From: Glandiceps talaboti
Taxonomy: Eukaryota; Hemichordata; Enteropneusta; Spengelidae
NCBI RefSeq assembly: GCF_964340395.1
Contig: NC_135568.1
Span: 6,763,079 to 6,827,078 of the forward strand
Length of the DNA stretch: 64,000 nucleotides
Direction of reading: 5' to 3'
Shown: positions 11,641 through 25,943 of the stretch, one piece after another
Layout of the letters: every line of letters begins with the position of its first letter
Position numbering within the stretch: position 1 is the first letter of the stretch
The notes under the pieces: model-generated
Told to the model about the DNA's origin: nothing
Seen by the model: the letters and a program-made list of their open reading frames with translations, nothing else
The model's database searches: none
Translations under genes and position numbers: made by a program

Positions 11641-14100
11641 ACTCTCACCAGTAAGGAGATTAAAGGCTTTGTTTCACCCAATAGTTGTCAAGTTTATGCC
11701 TGTAAAGTTAAGCTGAACATTTATCTTAATCCTATAAATTGTTAGTTAATTTTTCACGGTCGATGATTCCAATTTGTTATTGAAATCTCTAAAGACCAAA
11801 CACAGCATCTATAATGCCGTCAATAATAATGTCACGGTCAAAGTCACATCCAGACACAACAAAAATCCGATAATTTATCACAGTACTAACTTTAAAACAA
11901 CAATCATTCTGTACATTTATTTGCGTTCTAAATAGTCGCCCGTTTCTCTCACAAAATCGCGCATGATTTCTCAAAAGAATAGACAAAATATACCATACTT
12001 TACAGTAACGATACCCTTTGTTAATTTTAAAACAACAATGTTTGCTATTCAATGGTATCTGTACGCGGACATAAACTTGAACAAACCCATGATAGTTTTT
12101 GCCGTTTTGGGGAAACACATGTTAGACGGTCGACTCTCATTGACGTTAATATTGCAGTTTTACACAACCTAATTCTATATACGGTGCCCTACATTCACAT
12201 CTGAGACAGCCAAATTCCTTTGAAAATATTTGGTTAATTTTTTCCCCATTATTTGGTATAACGATTAGACATACATGTACGATCACAGCACGACGTTTGG
12301 TAAAATCTCCAAATTGTCAGAGAAAAAAAATTGGTAGTTCCCCCAGAAATGTTTAGTCTATCTCTTTACTGGCTGCGACACACCATTTTCGTTGAACATA
12401 TAATAATGATAAGCACTTCGAGAGAGAAAACTCTCAGCGATAATAGGCAAAAGCGGTGGACTGACATATTTCCACGTAACCATGACAACGCTGGTATGAT
12501 TACCCCGTTAAAGGACAGTGGGATGCTGCAACACGTAGAGAGGATCGCCATGTCTGGAAATAGTATGTCTCTCTTACACTCAACAATACACAAGTGTCTG
12601 AAGAGATCTGACAACGTGCGAGAATTTCGATGTTTAATTGTTCCCGTTTCTACAGGAACGTTTTTATTACTTTAACCATTTAATTGCACGGGGAAGAAGA
12701 AAAACCGAGGGGGAAAAAAAGCTCTGAAAGGAAAGTTAACATTTAATGATCATGGAAAATACATAGCTGTTAGTAAATAGACGAAACGTTTTTCCGTTAC
12801 TTTTGAAGATGTTATCATGGAGTGTGTGAATACTTTAAAAGATTTCGGTAGGAAAGAATCAATCGAAAGCGAATCAACATTCATTGCTATAGTCTCGTGT
12901 CAGTTTATAGTGAAACTTAAAATTTAACGTTTCAGTTCCACCGGGATTGCCTTGACTATTTTATTGCGTTTCTATGCACTGCCATTATTATCCATAGATA
13001 TATGCGCTATGCAACAACCATCCAGAAGTCCAAATTGCAAGCGCTGTAACCATTTTGCTGAATTAAAGATGATGATGTTGTCAATTTTTTCCTAACTGGG
13101 AATAGTTTCAGATAATTTTGACACATCTTTTTTTGAAGTGAGTCACATAAGGAGAGTGAGTATTGATATATTTCTCATTTACTTCGATTTAAAATCATTA
13201 CCGTCATTCATTTCGACAGCCCTGAGATATTTGCAGGTCAAAGGTCACACATACATACTACCTTTACTGATTGCTCCTCCGCGTATTTCAAAAATAATAT
13301 CAGCTGAGTTAACCTTTGACCCGTGAAACTTATCTCTAAAACTGACTTCTTGACATTTTAGTGATTGCTATTTACGTCACTGAACTACTTCAACACGAGA
13401 GGGCGCACTTTTACAGGAAGGTATATTGCGGGGTTTTTTTGTTCAATTCTGAGAAGGGAAGTCTATCTCTGAATGTTTTAGAAAAAGTGTAATGACATTG
13501 GGTGGTTTGCCGCATGCTTGCTGATATTTTCGGTGTATTGGATTTCGAACCTGAGTATAAGCTTACAAAAGCCTGTAAGAATCCTTCAACGATATTTTCC
13601 AATGTTTGAAAGGTTGCGCAGCGGCTCTGACACCAGCACGAGGATTCAACTCTCCCAACGGATTGCACCGATCATCTAATTTCACAGACCTGGTTTCCCA
13701 CACACACACACACAGTACAAACAACACAAACACATATTTTCATAAGCGTAAACGCAGTGAAAAGTAGAACCCTGTTGTGTGTGTGAAATTTGCATCTGGC
13801 GCAGTGGTAGCTGTTTTTGTGTGTGAATTTAACTGAAACGGGACACAAGTGATCACATTGAGTAAATGACATGGTGATAGCTTTCAATGGACTCCATGTA
13901 TTGATGATGTTACTCATGAGATAGTTTTCTGAGCGATGCTTTTTTGAAAGAATTCAGTTGTGCGTTCCATTAACGTGTTCATCAAAAGGCCCTACAATCA
14001 ATAGAAACTCTACTATTGCATATTGGACATGATAATGCACCGTGTCGGCTGTCGACAGAAATCTACATGATGGTTCTATTTTGATTCCATTGTGAAATAC
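11641..14100. other. no gene seen
   Basis: AT-rich intergenic sequence. An open frame at 12331-12675 lacks an ATG start and has no recognisable domain, so it is not called. A short (CA)n tract lies near 13700. Confidence 0.4.
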
Positions 14101-14111
14101 AGCATAACATT

Positions 14112-14480
14112 AAGTTACCATGGAATCCGCAATCACTAAAATTACACACACTTTATCAAAAACACATTTTTATCAATATTTTTTTTCTTCATTTTTCAAC
14201 ATACATCAAGTTACCATGGATCACTAAAATTTTCACACACCTTATCAAAAACACGTGTTTTTTATCAATATAATGTATATTTTCAATTTTTCGCCATATT
14301 ATAATCAAGTTACCATGGTTTCAACAATCACGAAAATTACACACGCTTTATCAAAAACACATTTTTATCATTAAGTTCTTTTTCTTTTAATCGGGAAAAC
14401 TATCAAACTATCGAAAACATGGTTTTAGAATTTCATAATTTTTAATTCCATTATTTTATAAGGCAGAACATCAAGTTACT
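14112..14480 (+). repeat. imperfect tandem repeat, about 97-bp units
   Basis: The phrase AAGTTACCATGG recurs at 14112, 14208 and 14307 (spacings 96 and 99), each time followed by a CACTAAAAT/CACGAAAAT stretch and by TTATCAAAAACAC. A fourth, more diverged start (AAGTTACTC) lies near 14472. AT-rich and non-coding. Confidence 0.75.
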
Positions 14481-15018
14481 CTTAAGCACCCCAGAAATCA
14501 ACATTTTATGTATTTCTTTCTTTTTTGTTCTACATTTTTATACACAACATAAAACTCACATTTTACACCAGGGACCAAAATCATAAATTACACCTACCTT
14601 TATCAAAGAGACATTTCTTAGAATGTCATACACTAAAAAATTTTCATTTTCAATATAGAGCAACCCAGGGCATATTCATTTGGCGCAGTTAACTCTAATA
14701 ACACTGGTATAGGTAAGAAATTGACTTGTCTGTAATAGACTAGACTACAAGCCCCATTGGATGTAAAAAAATGGCTTGATTTTTTCATTTGAAGTATGAG
14801 ACAAGTTAGGAACTTACAGGCATATAGAATTAGCCCCATTAAAACTACTATTAGAGAGGAAAGTAAGAAATAGACTCGTTTGTACAGTCAAGACGTGAAA
14901 AAATATCCCTAGGTTGTGTAAAAAATTCTCTCGATATATTTCTCATTTACAATGAGGCGACAAGTTAGGAACTTACATGCATATAAAATTGGCACCATTA
15001 ACACTACCAAGGGGAAGG

Positions 15019-15360
15019 TAAGAAATTGACTCTGGAAATTGACAGCAGTGAAATCAACAGATCACTTGGATGTAGCCGAGAAAATGACTCAGTGGAACGG
15101 ATTTGTTACATCCAAGAAATTGACTTGGTTGAAATAGACATTTTGAAATCGACAAAGTTGACGCTGTTTTCTGGTTAAAATCGACACAATGCTGGCATGT
15201 AAGAAACTGACTCAGTCGAAATAGACACAGTGGAATCGACACAATGCTAAAATGTAAGAAATTGACACCGGCGAAATAGAGTCAGTAAAATCGACACAAC
15301 GCTAGGATTTAAGAAATTGACTCCAGTAAAATAGACACAGTGAAATCGACACGCTTACAT
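15019..15360 (+). repeat. 55-bp minisatellite-like array
   Basis: Units begin AAGAAATTGACT or a close variant at 15019, 15113, 15201, 15256 and 15311; the last three are exactly 55 bases apart. Each carries GAAATAGACACAGT and ATCGACACAA phrases. The first units are longer and more diverged. Confidence 0.75.
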
Positions 15361-15799
15361 TTAAACTGGCATTTGTTACAACATCGATATCTGTTCTCTG
15401 GTATTACGTTCTACTAATACCATCTCGTTATGAAATATTTCAAACGCTTCTAGAAATCCTTGACTAGAAATTGAAACATCAAAATAAAACAGAAATTAAA
15501 CACCAAATTGGTAACACTATTCTGCATACAAAATGAGTCAAAGTAGAATAGACAATAAAATTATGATTTTTTTTCAAATTCTTCTTGATTTTTTTGTTTG
15601 ACTGGAAAAAGGAACATCAAAATATAATTCTAAAAAATGAACCTGAAATTGGTAACATCATTCAGCATAAAAAAACATGGAGATGAGTTATTGTCCAATG
15701 ATATGCAAATTATATTTACACTCTTCTTGAAACTTCCTTGGTTGGAAAAGTGGACATCACAATATAATTAAACGATAAAGCGGTAACATTCTGAATAAG

Positions 15800-16420
15800 A
15801 AAATAATGGATGTCATTTTCTATATAGTTGAATATATCTTTATATCTATACATTTTTGTGATAAGTTAGAATATCTGGGTACATACATTATAGACCATTC
15901 ATTGACTATGACATGGGTTAATTTCTGTGAGTAGCTAATAAATATATTGATTTTTTAAAAATAAGTTTAGTTAACTAACTATACACAAGATTATCACAGG
16001 CATTAAAATTGACACGTTCTGTATATAGTTGCGTATATTGGTACATTTTTTATAAGTTTAGGTAACTGGGTACATAAATTAGCCATTGAAATTAACATGA
16101 ATATATTGGTACATTTTTGTGATAAGTTAAAATACATTGTCCATAGATTAGGTCATAAATTGATGATGACATGAATTACGTTATGTGTTTAGTAGTTGAA
16201 TATGTTGGTACATTATTTGTGATGAATTACATTAACTGTGTGCATAAATTAGACCAGACATTGCAATTAACATGATGCACTGTCTGTGATAATGTCAGTT
16301 AACGAAATTGACATGAATATGTATGTACATTTGTTGTGATAAGTTCAGGTAAATTTCACCTGACATTGAAACTGATACAATCGTGTGATGGTAGATTTCT
16401 GTGTGATGAGTGTATAAATT
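15800..16420 (+). repeat. degenerate AT-rich tandem repeat
   Basis: The phrase TTGGTACATTTTTGTGATAAG, with variants, recurs about every 80-115 bases near 15850, 16035, 16108, 16208 and 16325. It is followed by TAAATTAGACCA-like and AACATGA-like segments. The copies are old and diverged; boundaries are approximate. Confidence 0.6.
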
Positions 16421-18072
16421 AGACTAGACGTTGAAAATGACATGAAAGGCAATGCCATTTCTAACCTAACGATAGTGTGAGGTCGTTGAACTTCTCGTGT
16501 GTGATTCACACAAAACATTCTACTTCCCCTCTGGCATATACAGAGAAGCACATGGTGATATCAGAACGAGGTAAATTCGTCGATGTGTATGTTTTGCCAA
16601 ATTTAGGGCGATCGATACTGATAGCGGATTTTAATATGGGCGAATGATGTTTTAAGTCTAACAAAGGATTGACATAGTTAATACAGTTTAGGTTAAAACC
16701 AGAGGCTTAAACAACACTGGAAGTCTACATTCTTGCATGAGATGGTATTAATCGTACATTTCGATAGTCATTATGAAATGAACACTCGAAACCCGATAGC
16801 CATGATAACAAAGACACTTCTCGCCAAGTTCATCACACTGCCTATCTCTCTCGACTACAGTAACCGCCCCAGAAAACATAGAACACGTGAAATGTACACA
16901 CAACGATATAATAGAGACACGTGATGTAGTCACCATTAAACATATGACACACAAAGAGAGATATTTGACGACCAAAATGAAATATGCATCGCCCGAGGCA
17001 TGAAATATACTTGTAATGTGATTGGTGCTTTCTGGTACGGCTTACAAACAGAATACAATGTCCTAGCTTTGCATACTACAGGTCATGAAATGTACACGTA
17101 TGCGTACAAAGACACTTGAGTATCAATCTAAGAGCACTATATTTACGTGAAATGGACATGCTATATAAGAATGAAATAGACACGATTTTATAGTCGGATA
17201 TATGACAAGACAGAGAGTGTATTCAGTGTACTGAACAATGCAGCATATAATTGCATTAGGTTAGGATGACATGCATTGACACAACAGTTGAATAATTAAC
17301 ATGGAAATCATGAAATTTACATGAACACAAAAAAAGAACAGAGAAAAAAACTTAAGTATTTATGTACAGTGAAAAGGAAGGCATTCCGATGTACTTTTTT
17401 CCACGATGGTTTGTTTTTCTGGTGAATCTAACGCACATCTTTGGATTCCAGTCCCTCTGTCACAGAGGAACCGTAGCTGTATGATGTAAGAAATGTAAAT
17501 AGCCACACAACTCTTTGTTTATCATGAATCTTTGTCAACAGATAAAATGTTGGCTACTTGTACAAAAGAAAACTTTTTATGAATATCATGGAAGGTGTAC
17601 TGGCATACTAATATTGATACTGTCTATCTCAGAAACAGTTTCAAATCACAAACATTTTGAAAAAAAATACTGAAGTAATAATTTGTTGCTATCGATAATC
17701 AAATCTATACCAAAATAAAGAGAAACCCACTCGATCTAAAGAATGTTTTTTCTAATTAATGTTGTTATTTGGAAAGATATTTGGGCTGAAAACATGTTCA
17801 GTTTGTGCCTATTAATTGTCATGGTTCAAAGGTCAATTGTGGAACGTATAATGAGATGTCACACATAAAGTGACAAGGTGAAGATGAGTTACTCTATCGT
17901 TTTGAAAGTGCTCCTTCAAGATTTGCACCACCACTAGAGTGGTCCAAGTTCAAGAGTACCAATGCTATACAACAGTGGGTATGTTCGAGTGGTGACAGTT
18001 AAGTGATTGACGTGACGTAGGCAGGTAAGTAAGTACAAATAACAAGAGCAGATAAAACAACATTTAATGACC
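16421..18072. other. no gene seen
   Basis: AT-rich intergenic sequence with scattered GAAATGTACAC/GAAATAGACACG phrases that echo the preceding arrays but form no regular period. No coding or RNA gene recognised. Confidence 0.4.
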
Positions 18073-18706
<634 letters not shown>

Positions 18707-18761
18707 GTAGCAAGTTCAATTTGTTACTGTGTTTACAATAAACAAACCGTTTTATTATGAC

Positions 18762-18963
18762 TGAACTTGAACTTCTTCTGTGAATGTGAGCTACTGTGTA
18801 AAGAGACCATACAGATGTTCTTATCAAATGATGGAATGTAATACAAGTCTCTATACTTCCAACATGCTGTGCTAAATGTTATCAATTCAAATTAGTAACT
18901 TTCCCTGTTTGTCACAAGTTCCACTTGTAAATGCTTGCCTGTCGCTGGTTGTATATCTTAGAA
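18762..18963 (+). repeat. dispersed repeat R1, copy 1
   Basis: About 200 bases beginning GAACTTGAACTTCTTCTGTG match 62271-62463 in the same orientation, with roughly one difference per six to eight bases and small indels. Shared blocks include GTTCTTATCAAATGATGGAA, TAATACAAGTCTCT and CTGTCGCTGGTTGTAT. Probably a non-autonomous transposable element; no coding capacity is evident. Confidence 0.8.
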
Positions 18964-19342
18964 TCTCCATCGTTGAAAAACCACTAGCCTCATTACGGTG
19001 GCGCTGAAAACACGATCCCTTTTCGTTGATTCGGCTGGAAAATACGTACTTTTACTCCGGAGAATGAAAAGATCAGCCTCTTGAATAATTTACATTTGTG
19101 CAGTATACACCTGGAGTACTTTTACAATATATAAAGTTTGTATGAAACCTGACAAGACGAACATAGGAAATTGACAATAGTCTATGTAATTCGATTGTGA
19201 CACCGACAATTACCATCACGTGCAATCTCTAAAAGTACATTCGCGAATAAATCGTTTATAACAATTGATAATACTATGAGAGTAACCATGGTTACAGAAA
19301 TCACACTACAACTTACCCCGAACTTTCTTCGACGATATACTA

Positions 19343-19405
19343 TATCAAAGTGGCCATATGGATGTCAAATGGGTATTTATATTGGAATTAAAAAGTACAT
19401 GTTGA
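19343..19405 (+). repeat. solo arm related to the MITE at 56471
   Basis: AAAGTGGCCATATGGATG followed by a GGGTATTTAT block resembles the terminal arm of the inverted-repeat element at 56471-56782. Only one arm is recognisable; the opposite arm is absent or decayed. Confidence 0.45.
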
Positions 19406-19618
19406 AAAATGGGACAATTATGATAATCAAACTTTAACATTTATCAATAAAGAAACTTTTACACAACTTTTGTGGGGAACAGTTTAATTCTTGATTCTGG
19501 TAATTAGCTGAATCGATTGTTTACTTGTAATTAATGGTACTGTGTATACTGACTTGATGTCCATGTGTAAATAGTATGGATGCAGTATGAATACATTGAC
19601 CAGACCGAAAAATCATTT

Positions 19619-19633
19619 GTCAATCAATCAATT

Positions 19634-19691
<58 letters not shown>

Positions 19692-19692
19692 C

Positions 19693-19762
<70 letters not shown>

Positions 19763-19855
19763 GCCAACTGACCGACCGACCAACCAATCAATCCATCAAT
19801 CAATCTACCAACCAACCAACCAACCAACCAACCAACCAACCAACCAACCAACCAA
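19619..19855 (+). repeat. (TCAA)n to (ACCA)n compound microsatellite
   Basis: About 140 bases of TCAA repeats with one ACCA interruption, a short GACC/ACCA transition, then about 50 bases of pure ACCA repeats. The two motifs differ by one substitution. Confidence 0.95.
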
Positions 19856-21488
19856 AGAATTTGCATAGCGCCAAAATAAAATACGACATAACATCATATG
19901 GCGCTGAACAGGAATAGCAGTAACTCGATATAAAATCAGGAGACTCTTTATACAAACAGATGTGTCTTGATATCCTTCTTGAATTTATCGACAGTTGGTG
20001 ATAAACGAAATCCAAGTGCTACACTGTCAACATATTTGGGATATTGATAAGTTTGATCTCTCGGTAATCACATGTATACTGGTAAACACATATATTAAGT
20101 TTAAAAAAAATAACAATTGCGAAAAAATAAATGAAAGTAGGACATGCCAGGTAGTTGGGTTTTAGGTATATTAAGGATAACATTCTACTTATCAGATAAC
20201 AGTTAATGCTATCAGGTGGTGAGGTAAAACAACTCTCTCAGGTTTAATTAATTTTTAGAACAAAATCAGCATTATTAATCTCCGGCTGATATGCAAGAAA
20301 TATTATTTTTTAGTTTACAAATAAGAAGGGTCTTAGTTATTGCAGAAGACATGTGATTTTATATCCTGCACGGTTAAAATGAACCACATTTCAGTTTATC
20401 AAGCATTTTTGATAACATATATATTCACAGAGAATTTCATGACCCAAGTAAACAACAAAATAGTTTACAATTATAAATAAACTTAGATAGGTGTTTGAAT
20501 AAAACATTCAAAATGCTGATAAATTATCATGTACGAAAAAAACTGAAATATAGAATACGATATACTATAATTTTTTGTTGTATGGCTTTGCTGGCAACAC
20601 ATTAGTAAATTCATAGCCCGTGGAATAGACTTTGCTGTAATTCAATATACTTCTGAAATGTACACCGTTCACAGTTCTTCAAACCTGAACCGGGCTAGGA
20701 CAAACAACACGGATAAATACCCGAGGTCTATTTCGTAGTCTGTAGAACATGAAATGAACACAGCGACGCGCGGGCATTGAAATAAAAAGGTATGTGTATA
20801 CGACACTGGAAACCGAGGTTTCCGCTAACTGAGATATACACAAACTAAAACATGTTGATATAATTTATTTGTTGATTGTACTCAGGGTATAGGGTGGCAA
20901 TTCTGATGACTTCCATGATCTTGCAGAGTGCGATTTGGAGAAGCTTTCAATGTTTACATTTATTGATTACAAGGGGATTATGTACATCCGCACAACAAAG
21001 GCACCGCTATCACCCACTTATGAAATCTACCACAATTATTTTAGTTTGTGTCTAGCTTGGTAAACCGAAAGCTTGGTTTCCGACGTCGTATATATCCAGT
21101 ATGCGATGACTTGACTTTAGTGAATACAAACTTACTGAAAATCGAAATGGACATGGCCAGCCACCATGACGGCACGAAGTGGCATGGGAAATCACGATCA
21201 CTACGGCAGATTTTTGTACCAGTTTTTTTCAACAACAAATGGGATTTCTACCCGACTCATGTCAAGATTAAATTAACCACACTGGTCACGTGTTAGAGTT
21301 ACTGCCTACCACCTTATGGTCTAAATCTTACAAATGGTAAAGAAATCATCTCTTTATAAGTAGCGTATTTCAATCTAGCCACAATTATAATATATATATA
21401 TAATACTTATTTTATATAACAAAATAAATTAAATGTCGTTACTTTATCTGTACGATTTATATATACGAGTATATGGAGTGAGTGGATG
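19856..21488. other. no gene seen
   Basis: AT-rich intergenic sequence. An 82-codon frame at 21048-21296 has no recognisable domain and looks random. Confidence 0.4.
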
Positions 21489-21581
21489 TGTGTGTTTGTG
21501 TGTGTGTGTATGTGTGTGTGTATGTATGTATGTATGTATGTATGTATGTATGTATGTATGTATGTATGTATGTATGTATGT

Positions 21582-21621
<40 letters not shown>

Positions 21622-21670
21622 ATGTATGTATGTATGTATGTATGTATGTATGTATCTATCTATCTATATA
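21489..21670 (+). repeat. (TG)n / (TATG)n / (TATC)n compound microsatellite
   Basis: TG dinucleotides alternate with two blocks of TATG tetranucleotides and end in TATC units. CMYV-type open frames here are repeat artefacts. Confidence 0.95.
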
Positions 21671-22588
21671 TGAAGAGCAAATGTGTAGACAGAGGGGAGA
21701 GAGGGAGGGGAGGGAGATAACTAGTATGTGCATGTTACAAAATTATATATTAATCATGTAAATGTAAATACCTTTCGTTGTTTCCTTGTTTATATTATTA
21801 TATATACATATATTATATGTGTATTTGTATATTATAATGTGTGTATATATTGGTGTATGCGTGAGACAATGGTATATATATCTGTGTGTGTATGTATCAA
21901 CTGCATTCCAAACAATGAGATTTATTTTATCATCAAAATTGCTTTGAATTGAACCGACAATCTACAGCTCTGTGGTTGATGAGCAAAAAAACCCCATAAA
22001 ATCATTAACTCAGTTGCTACGCATGATAGCTTGAGTCAGTTTGCCAGCCCTCGTTGACCCGTGACGCGTCGATTGAGTGCAATTTCGCCTTTATCTGCAA
22101 TCTCAATTCTCCCATAATTTGTTCTTAGCTTGCTTTCCACCAAGCGTCTCGCGTTTCCACGGTAAACATTAACCCGTTGCCCTGCAGCACATTTTCCCAA
22201 CAGACATGTGCAATTGTGTGTAGAAAGTAGACTTAGCAAGATGGACGGCTGCTTGTGTGGTTAAATACAAATAAAATTACTGTCTCATTATCAACTCCTT
22301 TGCTAGAATTATGCAGACAATTACGAATCTAGTCACAGGAAAATTAAAATTTTCTCGTCTGAGCCTTGGTGACTGGCGCTCCTTTTGTGCTCAGTTTTAA
22401 ACCATCGTGCCCGCTTTCAAAGCAGCAGGAACAGTAGTTTGATTTTCTAAACGGAGAATGAATTCTTCTCCTTACGGGTTTGTATACTCACTCCGCAAGA
22501 CTTACTTTAAAATAGATACTTGATGTGTATATCCAACTGTGTTGTCGAAATGTGTCAAGCTTCTATTCAATACCAAACTGAAATCATT
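21671..22588. other. no gene seen
   Basis: A purine-rich GGGAGGGA patch near 21690-21718, then AT-rich intergenic sequence. No gene recognised. Confidence 0.4.
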
Positions 22589-22976
22589 ATGTATGTATGT
22601 ATGTATGTATGTATGTATGTATGTATGTATGTATGTATGCATGTATGCATGTATGCATGTATGTATGTATGTATGTATGTATGTATGTATGTATGTATGT
22701 ATGTATGTATGTATGTATGTATGTATGTATGTATGTATGTATGCCCTTTGTGTGTTTATTTGTCTGTCATTCTACCTACCTCTCTTTATCCCCCTCTCTC
22801 CCTCTTCCCTCCCTTCCTCTCCCCTTCCAGCTCTCGGTGTCTCTCTTCCTGTATCCCAGTCCCATTCCCTCCCTCTACCTGGTCTGTCCGTCTCTCTGTG
22901 TCGGCCACTGTCTCTATTTCTGCCTATATCTGTCTCTGGCTATCTCTCACTGTCTCTCTCTCTCTCTCTCCTTCCT

Positions 22977-23049
<73 letters not shown>

Positions 23050-23140
23050 TCGTCCGTCCGTCCGTCCGTCCGTCCGTCCGCCTGTCTGTCTATCTGCCTG
23101 TCGGTTCTATCTATCTCTCTCTCTCACTCACTCCCACACT
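22589..23140 (+). repeat. (ATGT)n then CT-rich (CTGT)n/(CCGT)n microsatellite
   Basis: About 155 bases of ATGT units with a few ATGC variants, then a CT-rich low-complexity stretch that includes about 70 bases of CTGT and a short CCGT array. All long frames across it are artefacts. Confidence 0.95.
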
Positions 23141-23620
23141 TATCCAATCTCCCATATTTTCCATGCTCTCTATTTCAATCAACGAGCCATCAAGATCTAT
23201 TTCCTTCCATAGTCATCAGAGACCACTGCCTGGAGGGATAATCATATTTTACACAATAGCAACTAATTGTTCGAAGGGCAGTTAATTATGAACAACAACA
23301 AAAATAGACAATAAACACCAGATGGCGAATTTTAAAATTTGCACTTTATGAGTTATTCAAATTTGGAAGATGTTCTAGTAAAAGGAAGTGAAATTCGAGC
23401 GATTAAATATAAAAGACTAAGATTAAATATAACATCGAGTTTTTTAATAAAAGGTTGAGATTTTCAAGACCCCTTAATTTATAGATTTGCTCATTTGATA
23501 ATGTCATAAGTAACGAACAACAAAATGAAGTCTGGAAAACAACTCAAAAGGTTTCCTCTCCCCGACTTCTACATCTCTCCCCACTCCATGTCTACCTTTA
23601 CTTCCCTGTCCTTCTCCGGC
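23141..23620. other. no gene seen
   Basis: Intergenic AT-rich sequence between two CT-rich microsatellites. Nothing recognised. Confidence 0.4.
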
Positions 23621-23624
23621 CCTC

Positions 23625-23675
<51 letters not shown>

Positions 23676-23688
23676 GCCTGCCTGCCTG

Positions 23689-23773
<85 letters not shown>
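23621..23773 (+). repeat. (CTGT)n/(CTGC)n/(CT)n microsatellite
   Basis: CTGT units turn into four CTGC units and then about 80 bases of pure CT. The adjacent motifs are related by single substitutions. Confidence 0.95.
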
Positions 23774-23774
<1 letters not shown>

Positions 23775-25130
23775 CCTCCTCTCTGATTCCAACTCCCCAC
23801 TAACAGAACATCACGACGCCATGAAATAAAAACCATCGTTGCCTGGAATTATCTGAGTTGTTGAGAGTTTGGTAATTGATTCGTTTGTTTCGTGTTTTCC
23901 ACGTTGTAATCCTTGCGTTATCTCTACGGTTCGATGGGTCACACGATTTTATCTATGCGATCAAAAAAAACGTACACGCAATAGGTTGAAACTCTGACCA
24001 CTATAGTAAAAGGCAAAGATAGCTAGAAAAAAATCCTCTGTTAGGCGTAGATGTGATGTGTCAGCAAATTTATTTTTAAAAAGTGCTCGGGCTATATTCC
24101 TAATGTTATATATATTTACTGTTATTTAATATCAATATTATTATCGTTTATTATAATTTTGTTAATACAGAGAACGTTTAATAATAACTGCTTAGCTTTA
24201 GTGATTAACTTTCGCATAATAGTTACTAAAATATAAGCCGGGGACACACGATACATTGCATGATTTATTTTCTATGCTAATGGTTGCAGATGTTTGACTA
24301 ATATTACCATCTGACATTCTCGTAAACGTTAAATCACAGCAATTTTTTTCACCTGAGTGTTTTACTGTTAGCGTTGTAAATAATAGTATAGTGGTTTATG
24401 CCTCTGTAGTATCACCGAGGATGTCTGGGCCTTTAAATTTTCTGTTCATGTTTCTGTTTTTTACGTGGATGAGTGAAGACGTAAACGCAGCTCTCTTCTA
24501 AATTGAACTGCTCTCCAATTTTTTTCCATGCTCTCAATTTTTTTCCATTACACAACATTTAGAAGTTGCATCCCGTATTTAAATACATGTTACCATGGTT
24601 ACCCATGGTCACTAATGTAATTGTGTGCGAGTGTGTGTGGGTGTGGGTGTGGTGGTGCATGTCAAATACCCCCACCCCATCCGTGTTGCTTTTCACTAAA
24701 GTTCTTGATCACCGTATATATATCAGGTATGATGTATTAACTTAATTACAACAAAACGGTATGTCATCTTTCAATGAAAAACCAACGCGTGAAGGCGGCA
24801 GAGGTGTTAATAAAAATAACCAAATGACTCCACTGAATCAAATCGACCGACATAAAACAACAACGTAAAACAGTTCTGAGTCACTTAAATCTAAAGTGAC
24901 CAAAATATACGGATGGGCCAAGCAACTCAGAGAAGTCGTACAACATCTAGCAAGACCGTATTGCAAACTAAAACATTACAGAAGTCAGCATGACAAAAGA
25001 AAAGAAGAACAGCAAAACAAGTAAAAGCAAAATCATAATGCAAATTCAAGTATGGCCAAAATGAAGTACACAAACCCACATAAGTAAAACATAACAAAAC
25101 AAGGCAAAACAAAACAGGGAAGACATATCA
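23774..25130. other. no gene seen
   Basis: AT-rich intergenic sequence with no gene-like frame and no recognisable RNA gene. Confidence 0.4.
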
Positions 25131-25207
25131 AGATATTACAATACAAGACAATACAATACAAGACAAGACCAGACCTGACCAGACAAGACAATACAAGACA
25201 ATACAAA
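25131..25207 (+). repeat. imperfect ACAAGACAAT-type repeat
   Basis: Short tandem units alternating ATACAAGACA and ACAAGACCAG, about 75 bases in all, embedded in a longer A-rich AAAACA stretch. Confidence 0.7.
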
Positions 25208-25911
25208 CAAAAACTACCACTACTGAGACACCATATTGAGTAACGACAAAGTTACAACAAAACTTAACAAAGTGATCGAAATCATTCTAGTCTTTATAAT
25301 ACATAGAGACACTTTCCACTTCATTGCACTCAGTAATTGCGAACACTTCGGCAGTAGACATGACATGGGTGGTGGTAGTAGTAGTAGTACTAGTAGCCAT
25401 GAACGCTTCAAAATGGAATGTGACCATCTAAGCACATGGATACTTGGGGATCAGCGTAGTAACAATATTGCTAAGGTCTGGAATTTAGAAGTCAAAATGT
25501 TCTACTACATACTTGGCATACTTCAGGGAACCTTGTATCAATTTCGCGATACTTAATGAATATTGGCTGATGTCATGGCAACAGTCGAAATGAATATAGG
25601 TTGTGGTATTGATAATTGGGCGTTCTCTCCGATTAAATTAGAAAACGAATTGTTAATATTTCATTAATCTGTTATAGTGTGGTTTTCTTACCTAAACAAG
25701 AAACTGACATCCCTTGAGATGTTACCTACTTGTTGTCTATTTTTTCAAGAAGTAGTGTTTGAACTGCGATGACACCAATCTGCAACCGATGGAGGAAAGA
25801 GAAGGACATAGGGGCAGATAGACGGAGACTTACACTGTATTCCTGCGTCTATACTTTTACCATTAAAAATTATGTACATATAAAAAAGGGTATTTCTCTG
25901 TGTTTCGTTCA

Positions 25912-25914
<3 letters not shown>
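25208..25914. other. no gene seen
   Basis: Intergenic. The 106-codon frame at 25236-25556 crosses a small AGT tract and shows no domain. Confidence 0.4.

Positions 25915-25943
<29 letters not shown>
25915..25943 (+). repeat. (TG)n microsatellite
   Basis: Fourteen TG units followed by irregular TG-rich sequence. Confidence 0.9.

Noticed and set aside
12331-12675. 114-codon open frame as a possible gene
   Set aside because: No ATG start, no recognisable domain or splice context; consistent with a chance frame.
18785-18827. Minus-strand MIRT-type peptides shared by 18.8 and 62.3 kb as a conserved gene
   Set aside because: The similarity follows from the dispersed DNA repeat; the frames diverge immediately outside it and start at non-ATG codons.
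22520-23285. Open frames of 214-248 codons rich in CMYV and CLSV
   Set aside because: Produced by ATGT and CTGT tetranucleotide repeats, which lack stops in all phases.
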